The translations under genes were made by a program, and so were the position numbers. DNA of 64,000 nt, taken from NCBI GenBank assembly GCA_023375785.1, contig SZWC01001570.1, positions 163,837 to 227,836 of the forward strand, read 5' to 3'. Positions 46,060-56,336 of the stretch are shown in pieces (position 1 is the stretch's first letter; each line of letters starts with the position of its first letter). Source of the DNA: Penium margaritaceum (lineage: Eukaryota; Streptophyta; Zygnematophyceae; Desmidiales; Peniaceae). Under the pieces are notes generated by a model. That model saw only the letters and a list, made by a program, of their open reading frames with translations, had not been told where the DNA came from and searched no databases.

Positions 46060-47359
46060 TCACCCTTCCTCTGCCGCACACCTCATGTCGAATCCCCAAA
46101 TGCTTGCATTGTGCAAGTCGCTCTCCAGCGGCTTGGTCATGTAGTCAGCAAACATGCTCTTTGTTCTGCAGTGCTGCAAGTCCACCACGTTCTTCATAAC
46201 AAGGTCACGTAAGTAGTGGTAACGTATGTCAATGTGCTTTGTTCGCCGGGAGATGATCTCGTCTTCAGCCATCAAGATGGTGCTCATGTTGTCCACGTGT
46301 ACGACCGTGGCGTCCTTCTGTGGCACTATCATTTTGCCAAGAAGGCTCCGCAACTACTGAGTCCCCTTGCACAACTCAGACAGAGCAACGTACTTTGCCT
46401 CAGCCGTGGACACGAAAACACAATCCTGCTTCCTGCTGGCCCATGAGATGGCAGCGCCATTCGAGATGCACACGTATCTAGAGGTGGATTTCCTGTCGTC
46501 AAGATTTCCTCCCCAGTCAGCATCAGTATAGCACTTCAGACGAAGGGGTTCCGTTCCTTCTTGGCCTCCAAGGACGAGACCCATGTGACGTGTCTTCTGC
46601 AGGTAGCGCAAGATGCGCTTGACTGCCTGCCAAAGTTGTGGTCCAGGGTTGGCCACAAATCTGCTCACTTGTCCTACAGCATAGCAGATGTCCGGACGAG
46701 TCCCTACCATGGCCTACATGATGCTACCCACGGTGGGATGTCTTGCATCTCCCTTTGTTCTGCTTCGTTGCTTGGCGACATGGAGGCCTTCAGCTTTGTG
46801 TCGGTTGTCATTGGGGTGCTGACATGTTTGCAGTCTTCCATGTGGTAGCACTTCAGTACCTCACCGATGTTTTTTGTTTGGTTGAGTTTGATGGTGCCTG
46901 CTATTTGGTTGTGGTAGATGGCAATCCTGAGGTAGTACTCAAGAGGACCCATGTCCTTCCTTTTGCTGAGGTCTGACTTCAGCTCATCCAGCAGCTTGAC
47001 CGAAGACAAGTAGATGATCAGGTCATCCATGAACAACGCAACCAGCATCATCCCTCTCCCATCATTGCGCACGTACATGCTCAGGTCATTCTGGCAATGC
47101 GCAAAGGAGACACCAGTCATGAAACCGTCCATCTCTTTGTACCACATCCTTGGAGCCTGTTTGACCCCGTAGAGCGCTTTCACCAACTTGCACACCTTGC
47201 CCTTGGGAGCTTCATCTCCTTCGGGCACCTCCATCAGCACTTCCTTGTCAAGCTTCCCATAAAGGAAAGCTGTCTTGACGTCCATCTGGTGTATCTCCAG
47301 GTTCTTTGCGGCTGCAACGCCAAGGAGAGAACTGATGGAGGCAAAGGTAACGAGGGTGT
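46060..47359 (-). pseudogene. Element D reverse transcriptase and RNase H
   Basis: RT has MDVKTAFLYGKL (47285), LVKALYGVKQAPRMWY and a catalytic box LFMDDLI, that is FMDD with both Asp kept but the usual Tyr replaced by Phe. A frameshift near 46705 leads to RNase H: CYTDADWGGN, KSTSRY, STAEAKY, a stop after KGTQ, and the terminal RRTKHIDIRYHY. The protein ends at 46060. Confidence 0.88.
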
Positions 47360-48899
47360 GAACGTCTCATCGTACTCTGAGCTCGGGCGTTGAGAGAACC
47401 CCTTAGCCACTATCCTTGCCTTGAACTTGTCGATGTTGCCATCTTGCTTCTTCTTCACTCGGAGGACCCACTTGGATCCCACCATGTGGGCCTTGTCAGG
47501 TCTATCCACCAACACCCACGTACCATTCTTAGCAATGGACGCGAGCTTGCTGTCCACTGCCTCCTTCCACTTGGCCGCATCTGGGCCATTCATCACCTCC
47601 GCCACCGTGGATGGCTCTCCTTGAGCCATGCACGACCAGCTAAGGCCGGTCCAATCATCCTCATATCGCAAAGGTGGTTTCTTTGGTCGCAAACTGCGTC
47701 GGAGTGCTGGTGCGGCTTCTTGCTTTGGTGCTGGTACTTCTAGAGGTCGTGGTTTGTCATTGTCGTTGTCGTCAGAGGATTCGTCAGACTCCAAGTGAGA
47801 CTTGGAAGCCGTGGACGCCTTGGTATTCGTGTCCATGTCAGATGCTGCATCATCTTCAGCAGGTACTCTCCCATTCCCACCACCTGCTGGCAAAGCAAGC
47901 CAATTGTCCGGTGCTTGGTCTCCGGACTCAAGCAACACTATCCACTCTCCCGCTTTGGGAGCGAGGTTCGGGTCCACCAACTCTCCCTTTTCAAGGGTAC
48001 ATTTGTCAAACAGGACATCGCGGCTCCTCACGAACTTGCCTGCTGCCTGGTCCCAAAGCCGATAGGCGTTGTGTGACGTGTCGTACCCAACCGTGACGCA
48101 CTTCTTGGAACGTGCATCCAGCTTGCCTCCACCTTCTCCCGAGTGGATCTTCACACATTCAGGTGACCCAAGCACCTTCAGATGAGAGGCGTTGGCTTTC
48201 TTTCCTGACCATGCTTCCTGTCTGGAAGCATGGTCAGGAAAGAAGCCGCTTGTCCTGGTCCTTTCCACGCTTTCGCAAGGCGGTTGCTGGTGTGAGGTTC
48301 AAGAGGTAGCAGGTCATCGTTGTTGCTTCAGCCCAAAAGCGAGGTGGGAGCTTGGCGTCAAAGAACATGGTGCGCACCATGCCGAGTAGGTTCTGGTTCA
48401 TCCTCTTGGCCACGTCATTGCTTTGGGGGTTGTAAGGGGTGGTTTTCTCGTGGCGGATGCCATGATGCTTGAGCCATGGCTTGCATGCCTCGTACTCACC
48501 CCCGTTGTCACTTCGGAGCCTCTTCACTTTCTTGGACGTTTGCCGCTCTACCATGGCGACGAACTCGAGGAGCTTCTCCTTGACCTCTCCCTTTGTTTTG
48601 AGGAATTAGATCCACAACTTGCGGCTGTGGCCGTCAATGAAAGTGAGGAAGTACTTGCTTCCTCTGTTAGATGGTGTGCGGAAGGGTCCACACATGTCAC
48701 TGTGTATCAGCTCCAAGAAATGCTCTGCTCATTGACCTCCTATTCCAAACAGCTTCTTCCTTGCCTTCGCTTGGAGGCATGGTTCACACAATGCACACCC
48801 TTTGCCATGCTTCATGGTGAATCCCTCCATTCCATGGCTTTCCTCTTGATTTTGCATCTTTTGCAGTGTGCTGTTGGCCACGTGGCCAAATCGCCGATG
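47360..48899 (-). pseudogene. Element D integrase and linker
   Basis: Starts with HRRFGH after a TGA where Trp is expected, then CEPCLQAK, the first Asp in HSDMCGP and the second in RSDNGGEY. The third acidic residue is Lys (VAKRMN). Stops occur after IGGQ and KLWI. A 21-base inverted duplication at 48198-48244 interrupts the frame between NLTPATAL and QEAWSGKK. The acidic linker follows in a second frame (open 47234-48268). Confidence 0.87.
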
Positions 48900-50297
48900 T
48901 CACAGCTCAGCAACAGTGTCCTTGGTTGATGTGGCGGCCGTAAGGGCCGCCGGTGGTGTATCCTTTGGCTCGGGTGCCACTGTCTTGGTGGTACATGCAA
49001 TTCCCTCATCCGACGCCTTGGTGACTTTGGTTTGAAGCACGTAGAGGCCGTCGACTCTTGGAACTTGAAGCATGAGGTAGTCTTTGGTGTACAAAATGTG
49101 GATGTCCTCCTTTTTTAAGGCCACCGCTTCCTTGTTGGTGAACACCACTGTCATGTTGTTGTCAGTGATTTGTGACACGGCTAGCAAGTTGGCTGCAAAG
49201 GAGGGCATGTACACCACCTTTTGAAGGTTGACCACCTTCTCTGCACCATTCATGTTGAACGTGATCACCTTGTCCCCTTTGTCCATAGCTTGGACGATGC
49301 CGCCGTCTGCACACTTGATGCGCATGACAGATTCGGCCAAGGAGACAAATCCACCCTTCTCTTTTGATGAGTGGTGGTTGGTGCCCGAGTCAAGGGCAAA
49401 TGCCCCGGGCCTAAGGATCGTTGCACCCTTCATGGGCAGCCCCCTAGCCATCATGTTGGTGAGCTCCTTCTTCTCCTTTCCACCTTTGTTCCCGCCTTCT
49501 TTCTTGGGACTACGGCATTCCCTAGCCCAGTACCCAGCCTTGCCACATTTGTGACAGTTCCCAGGCTTCTTGGAATTCTTCCCGCCACCATTGCCTTTCC
49601 CTCCACCACCACCGCTTCCGTTGTTGCCTTGACTGGAGTGAGATCTTGCACCTTGTCCACCAAAGCGAGAGGCATAGGCTGAGATGTTTGCCTCACTACC
49701 ACTGCGTCGCATGGACTCATTGCGGACGTGTTCGGTGATAGCCTCGTGCATCCGATCTGCCTTCTTCCAATCGCCAAATATGGTGATCAAGGACCTCCAG
49801 CTTTCCGACAACGCCATTAGAAGGATCACGGCATGCATGTTGGAGTCGAGATTCCATTCCATTTGCTGGACCTCTTGTAGCACGTTGTTGAATGAATAAA
49901 AAAATACGGGTATCCATTCTCCTTCGCTCACCCTCATTGACATCAACTTTTGGAAGATGAAGAGTCATTTTGCTAGGGCGTTCAATTGATGCACGTGTGA
50001 GAGCTTTGCGTAGGCCTCGGCAGCCAACGTACATCTTGTGATGTGGGAGTGTTCATTCTCATTGATGGACGTCACAAGAATGGCGAGAGCCATGTTGTTC
50101 TTCATTTTCCATGCTGCAAGGTCAGCCGCATACATTGTCTTTGTTGCATCGGCAGGCACTGTCTCGGTCCCTTTTGGGATGTCGAGATAGCCACACACGT
50201 TCAGGACAATCTCAAACTGCTATTTCCACAAGGGAAAACCTGTCCCCGGGAATTTGGACATACCTTCCTCAAGGCGGGCTTGAGTCAGATCCACCAT
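48900..50297 (-). pseudogene. Element D gag and protease
   Basis: Start taken at the ATG at 50295-50297 (MVDLTQARLEEGMSKFPG); a second in-frame ATG lies at 50259-50261. Stops follow FPLWK and LNALAK, the second splitting the domain. The segment MRRSGSEANISAYA and a Gly-rich stretch precede the zinc knuckle at 49515-49556, CHKCGKAGYWAREC, whose His is Tyr. Protease has ALDSGTNHHS and SFAANLLAVS. Ends at a TGA before integrase. Confidence 0.88.
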
Positions 50298-50713
50298 TTC
50301 CTGCGGTTTCTCGTCTTCTCTGCTTTGCAGCTACTCTGCTTTGTTGAGGCCGATGAGGCTGATGAGGCTCCTGGTTGCGACCATTGTCAAAAGGTGCAGT
50401 TGGTTCCGTTGCATACCACTCCTGCCAATGATCGCCTAAGGCGATGGTGCCGTCGTGAGAGAACTGACTTGGGGCCGTACCATATTCCAAAAAATGGTAG
50501 AGCTTGATCCCGTTGGGGCTCAAGGGTCATGTTCAACATGGACAGAGCTATTCCTTTTCCCTTAGTCCGCCACGTGCGCGCACCCTACCTGAAGAAGCTG
50601 ATGGAGCCGATGGAGCAGATGGAGCCGTCCGATGGTCGTGTCCCTATTGTACCTATGCGCCTTGCAAGACCACGCGCCAGTCGGTCTTGGAAGCGTGCCT
50701 TAGAACCAGAAGT
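50298..50713 (-). other. 5' leader of element D
   Basis: About 415 bases without a supported gene. The plus strand repeats GCCGATGAG, GCTGATGAG and GCTGATGGA words at 50349-50370 and 50595-50625, as in the leaders of elements 0 and B. Confidence 0.5.
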
Positions 50714-50728
50714 GTGTTCCCATGACCC
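50714..50728 (-). promoter_or_regulatory. Decayed primer binding site, element D
   Basis: GTGTTCCCATGACCC at the expected place beside the LTR, differing at three of 15 positions from the site in elements 0, A and B. Probably the same site after mutation. Confidence 0.6.
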
Positions 50729-50730
50729 TT

Positions 50731-51379
50731 TGTCAATGCGCCGGATAGCAACGGTCTAGAAACCGGGTTCCGACATGGGAGGCCGCCAACCGCTCTTGGT
50801 ATTGCAACCAAGATAACATATCACCCTCGAACAAGGGATCCACACTTTCGGTTCATTTGGTTTCCAACCTCACAAAGTCCGCATGTTGGTCTTTAGTGTC
50901 TACCTTTGGTTGGACACTCTATGTGGAGTCTCAAAGGAAAAAACTGTAAATGGATGCATGTATGGTACAGGCGTTTATACTTGCAGAGCTTTGCTAAAGC
51001 TTCTGCTTGTAGTGGCTCCAATGGAGCCAACCTCAACCTACAGTCCTACTTGGGGCGTCCTTAGACCGCCAAGTGTCATCCTCAAGGTATGCTCTAGGAA
51101 GCTTCCTAGAAGCTTCCTATCCCAGTTTTGGCCACAAAGAAAATTGCGGCCGTTGCGGGGATTGAACCCGTGACCTCTCGCTTGAGCCTCTAGTGACTAT
51201 TCCACCAAGCCAAAAAGGTGTGGTTCCTATGATGAGCCACAGGGGACATACCCATTATGGGCAGTGCATTCCTGGCCCATCTTAGAACAGACCAAGGGGA
51301 CATACTCCTTAGAGCAGTGCATGCCTTGTCTGTATGTGTAGCTAGCTAGGCAGTGGACAAGGTGCATATTTTTTTAACA
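50731..51379 (-). mobile_element. 5' LTR of element D
   Basis: 649 bp. Sense order on the minus strand: A box (51202-51212), B box (51158-51168), paired GAAGCTTC motifs (51109-51116 and 51098-51105), TATAAA (50974-50979), then about 245 bases to the LTR end. This repeats the module order of LTR C although the proteins of C and D are from different clades. Confidence 0.92.
51158..51219 (-). promoter_or_regulatory. tRNA-like segment in LTR D
   Basis: A box TGGCTTGGTGG (one mismatch to the consensus) and B box GGTTCAATCCC (perfect to GGTTCRANYCC), starts 44 bases apart. Before the B box lies GCGAGAGGTCACGGG, like the 3' anticodon stem, variable loop and T stem of a tRNA. Four of five T-stem pairs form. 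Confidence 0.65.
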
Positions 51380-53857
51380 TGGTTATCATGCACAATGACT
51401 AACCAAAATAGGAATATGTAACTCACAATGACCTAACAATTTCACTATGATGGGTCAACATCGCTAAATCATAATACAAGTCACAAATGGTCAGAGGGGG
51501 ACCTCTGGTTTGGGAACAAATTTAATCAACTAGTAAATACAACAACCTACAAGAAGTAGTGGTACGGTGTGACTACCATGCACAATGACCAACCAAAGTT
51601 AGCATATGTCACTAACCATGATAAAAGAATTGTGCTATGAAGGGTCAACACTGACAACCCATAACATGAGTCACCAATGTTCAAAGGGGAAAACAATTGT
51701 TTGGGAACACTAGTTATCATCTATCAAGATTAAAGTCCTTCAATAAGATGTGGCACGGTGTGGCTACCACGCACAATGACAAACCAAAGTATGCATATGT
51801 CACTGACAATGACCAAAGAATTTCACTATGTGTGGTCACCGTTGACAACTCATAACACATGTCACAAATGGTCAAAAGGGGAAACAATGCTTTGGAATCA
51901 CTAGATATCATCAAGCAAGTACAGAGACCTTCTAGATGTAGTGGCATGGTGTGGCTACCATTGACAATGACCAACCAAAGAAGGCATATGTCTCTGACCA
52001 TGACCAACAAATTTCACTATATGTGGTCAACGCTGACAACTCATAACACGAGTCACGAATAGTCAAAAGGGGAGACAATGGGTTGGATAGTACTAGTTAT
52101 CATCTAGCAAGTACAAAGATCTTCAAGAAGTAGTGGCACGGTTTGGCTACCATGCACAATGACCAACCAAGTTATGCATATCTCACTGACCATTACAAAA
52201 GAACTTCACTATGGGTAGTCAACGTTGACAACTCTTAAAACGAGTCACTAATGGTCAGAGGGGGAAGCAATGGTTTGGGAATACTAGCTATCAACTAGCA
52301 AATACAAAGAACTTCATTAAGTAGTGGCACGATGTGCCTTCCATGTACAATGACCAACCAAAGTAGGCATATGTCACTAACCATGACCAAATAATTTCAC
52401 TATGTGTGGTCAATGTTGACAACTCATAACAGGTGTCACAAATGGTCAGAGGGCAAAACAATGGTTTAGGAATACTAGTTGTCAACTAGCCAGTACAAAG
52501 ACCTTCAATTAGTGGTAGCACAATGTGGCTACCATACAGAATGACCAATCAAAGGCGGCATATGTCACTGACCATGACCAAATGATTTCACTTTATGTGG
52601 TCAATGTTGACAAATCATAATAGAAGTCACAAATGGTTAGAGGGAGAAACAATTGCTTGGGAATACTTGTTACCAACTAGCAAGGACAAAGACCTTCAAT
52701 AAGTAGTGGCAGGGTGTGGCCACCATGCACAATAACTAGCCAAAGCAGGCACATGTCACTCACCACAACCATAGAATTCCACTATGATTGCTCAACATTG
52801 ACAACCCATAACACAAGTCACAAATGGTAAGAGGGGGGGGGGAGAAAATGGTTTAGAAATGCTAGTTTCCAACTAGCTAGTACAAATACCTTCAATAAGT
52901 ACTGGTACGATGTGGCTACCATGCACAATGACCAACCGATTTAGGTATATGTCACTGACCATGACCAAAGAACTTCACAAAGGGTGGTCAACGTTAACAA
53001 CTCATAACATGAGCTACAAATGGTCAGAGGGGAAAACAAAGGTTTGGGAAAGCTAGTTATTGATTAGCAAGTACAAAGATCTTCAGTTCACAGTGACACA
53101 CTACGGCTACCATGCACAATGACCAACCAAAGTACGCATATGTCACAGATCATGACCATAGAATTTCACTATGTGTGGTCAATATTGACAACTCATAACA
53201 CGAGTCACAAATGGTCAGAGGGGGAAACAATGGTTTGGGAACACTAGTTATTGACTAACATGTACGAAGAACTTTGGTAAGGAGTGGCACAGTGTGGCTA
53301 CCATGCACAATGACCAGCCAATGTATGCATATGTCACTGACCATGAGCAAACAATTCTAGTGTGCGTTGTCAATGTTGACAAATCATAACACGAGTCACA
53401 GATGGGGAAACAATGGTTTAGGAAGCACTAGTTACCATCTAGAAAGTACAAAGACCTTCAATAACTAGTGGCTAGATGTAGCTACCATGCACAATGACCA
53501 ACCAAATAAAGCATATGTTACTGACAATGACCAAAGAATTCCGCTGTGTGCGGTCAATGTTGACAACCCATAACACGAGTCACAAATGGTTAGAGGGGGA
53601 AACAATGGTTTTGACACAATGGGTATTGTCTAGAAGGTAGAAAGACCTTCAATAAGCAGTGGCACGGTGTGGCTATCATGCACAATGACCAATCAAACTA
53701 TACATATGTCACTGAACATGACCAAATGAATTCCACTGTGTGTAGTCAATGTTGACAACTCATATTACGAGTCGCAAATGGTAAGAGGGGAAAAGAATGG
53801 TTTGGGAACACTAGGTATTGACTAGCAAGTAGAAAGATTTTCAATAAGTAGTGGCAC
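51380..53857 (+). repeat. 191-bp satellite array, forward, block 4
   Basis: About 13 monomers. Measured spacings of the CATGCACAAT word near 53.1-53.7 kb are 191, 184 and 191 bases. Ends GTAGTGGCAC at 53857, where an LTR-like insertion begins. Confidence 0.95.
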
Positions 53858-54498
53858 TGTCAGAATTCTGGTCAAGACTCACAGGACTCAACTGGGCTCA
53901 CTCCTGTCTCTCTGGCATCTTCCATGCATCCCCTGACATCTGATCATCGGGAAAAGGAAAAGCCAGTCCGGTCCCGGTTCACCTCTCACAGCCTGCCTTC
54001 AGAACGGCGCAGATGGCAAGACCAATCACACTTCTCCGGTCTCAGCATATGACCGTCCAAGCCAAGTGCCAGCGGACCTCTTACGCAAGGTAAGGACCGG
54101 CAAGTTCTGCAGACAGCAAAGATGCCTCTTGTTCCATTTGTTGTGGCTACAAAAAATGCTCGGCAAGAGGAGCACGTCCTCCGCTCAACACGGAAGGACT
54201 ACCAAGAGCCCAAGATCGTGCAGAGGAATGCCGCCTCTTCGCACCGCTTAGACACAGCAGCAGTAAGTGCGGCACAGTTGCGGGTGCGGCTACACATCTC
54301 GCACCGCCCGCCCCAATGGATGTAGGCGCCTGTGCTCTAGCTCTAGGACTAGCTAGGGCCATCTACTACTAATAGCAGTAGTATCCTTGTACTCTATTGC
54401 ACTCGTTCCCGCAATTCATTCCTCAGTTCAATCATCACTTCTTCATTTCATTTCTTTGACAAAGTTTATCGGGCCCTCGGCCCCTCACTCCCGCTGCA
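53858..54498 (+). mobile_element. Solo-LTR-like insertion
   Basis: 641 bp of non-satellite DNA from TGTCAGAATTCTGG to CCCGCTGCA, with a CT-rich downstream half (TTGTACTCTATTGC and following) like a U5 region. No coding domain. Flanks are ggcac and tggta, so no target duplication is seen, but the satellite changes orientation across it. Alternatives: a fragment of another element or filler at a rearrangement. Strand is a guess. Confidence 0.45.
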
Positions 54499-55743
54499 TG
54501 GTAGCCACACCATGCCACGACTTATTGAAGGTGCTTGTACTTGCTAGCCGATACCTAGTATTCCCAAACAATTGTTTTCCCCCTCTGAATATTTGTGACT
54601 CGTATTCAGGGTTGTCATCGTTGACTACCCAGAATGGAATTCTTTGGTCATGGTTAGTGACATATGCCTAATGTGGTTTGTCATTGTTCATGGTAGCCAC
54701 ATTGTGCCACTACTTACTGTAGGTCTTTGTACTTACTAGACGATACCTAGTATTCCATAACCATTGTTTCCCCCTCTGACCATTTGTGACTCGTATTATG
54801 AGTTGTCAACGCTGATCACACAGTAAAATGCTTTGGTCATGGTCAGTGACATATGCCTACTTTGGTTGGTCATTGTGCATGGTAGCCACAAAGTGTCACT
54901 GCTTGTTGAAGCTCTTTGTACTTAACAGTTGATAAATTATCTTCCCAAATCATTGTTTCCCCCTCTTACCATTCGTGACTCGTGTTATGAGTTGTCAACG
55001 TTGGCCACACAAAGTGAAACTCTTTTTTCATATTCAGTGACATATTCATACTGTGGTTGGTCATTGTGCATGGTAGTCACACTGTGCCACTATTTATTGA
55101 AGGCCTTCATACTTGCTGCTCCATACCTAGTGTTTCCAAATCATTGTTTCCCCCTCTGACCATTTGTGACTTGTATTATGCGTTGTGAACGTTGTTCCTG
55201 ATAGTGACATATGCTTCCTTTTGTTGGTCAGTAAGCATGGTAGCCACAACGTGCCACTACTTATTGAAGGTGTTTGTACTTGCTAGTTGATAACTATTAC
55301 TTCTACATCATTGTTTCCCCCTCTGACCATTTGTGACTCGTGCTTTGAGTTATCAACTTTGACCACACACAGTTAAATTCTTTTGTCATGTTCAGTAACA
55401 TATGCATGCTTTGGTCCTTCATTGTGCATGGTAGACACGCCTTTCCACAACAAATTGAAGGTCTTTGTACTTGCTAGTCGATAAAAAGTACTTCCCAACC
55501 TTTTTTTCCTCCTTAGACCATTTTTGAATTGGATTGAGAGTTGTCAACGTTAACGACCCATAGTGAAATTGTTTGGTCATAGTCATAGATTCATGCCTGA
55601 TTTGGTAGGTCATTGTGCATGGTAGCCACATCGTACCACTACGTATCGAAGGTATTTGTACTTGCAAATTGATAACAAGTATTCACAAACCATTATGTCC
55701 CCCTCTGACCATTAATGACTTGTTTTATGAGTTGTGGATGTTC
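54499..55743 (-). repeat. 191-bp satellite array, inverted, block 5
   Basis: The same monomer read on the minus strand: ATGGTAGCCACACCATGCCA, then TTATTGAAGG, GTACTTGCTAG, TTTCCCCCTCTGA and GTTGGTCATTGTGCATGG. About 6.5 monomers, interrupted at 55744. Confidence 0.94.
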
Positions 55744-56336
55744 TGTTGGAAATTCCTCGAGAACCTGACTCAGTGCACAGCTGTAGTTAGAAAACTCTTT
55801 TCTCAAGAACGGTTCAGGTCCAAGACCAAACCACCTTGACTTACGGATCGACCGGTATCTGACCGTTTTACCGGCAAGTCAATTCATCCCCTAATGTGAC
55901 AAGTGTCGCCTGTGTCCGGCTAGCGGAAAGAAGCCATTACTCCTGCTATTCTGTCGTATTCTGTTGTATATACGGAGGATGTTCATTTCCTCCTGGTTTA
56001 ACCCAAAACAGTCTTTTCATCCTGTTCACCTTTGGTTCCGTGGCTTCGCCACAGTCTCTTTGCTCTGCTCGCTCATCGCTGATTATGTTCTCGCTATCCA
56101 CTCTGAGCCCATGCCTCCCTGCTCAGTCACTCCCAATCCTTTGCTCAGCACTCATCAGACTGGCTATCTGTCTGCCTGGCACCTCTGTTCAGGACATCAC
56201 TTCTCTTCAAGCTTCTGTGACTAACTCCCCGCGACGTCTCGCATCTTCCTGCCTCTGTCAATCTGCTCCCGCATGTCTCCTTGCTTCTTTCTGCTTCTAC
56301 CATTTCCATCTCCCCTCCCTACGTTCTTCTGAAAAC
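55744..56336 (+). mobile_element. Solo-LTR-like insertion with a TATA box
   Basis: About 590 bp starting TGTTGGAAATTCC inside an inverted monomer. It has TATATA at about 55970 and a CT-rich second half, as in an LTR. The right end lacks a clear CA terminus and no target duplication is certain, so limits are approximate. Bases 55914-55934 match the junction at 33885-33905 in reverse. Confidence 0.5.

Larger units (their letters stand above)
45346..51379 (-). mobile_element. Ty1/copia LTR retrotransposon, element D
   Basis: Minus-strand element in the 191-bp satellite with a perfect 5-bp target duplication TGGTT (45341-45345 and 51380-51384). LTRs are 653 bp (left) and 649 bp (right), both starting TGTCAA and ending AACA. 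Gag to RNase H is in copia order but uses three frames and has many stops. LTRs carry tRNA-like boxes, as in C. Confidence 0.95.

Noticed and set aside
54066-54325. Short plus-strand frames in the 53858-54498 insert as a possible host gene
   Set aside because: No recognisable domain, overlapping frames of similar length, and an LTR-like context.
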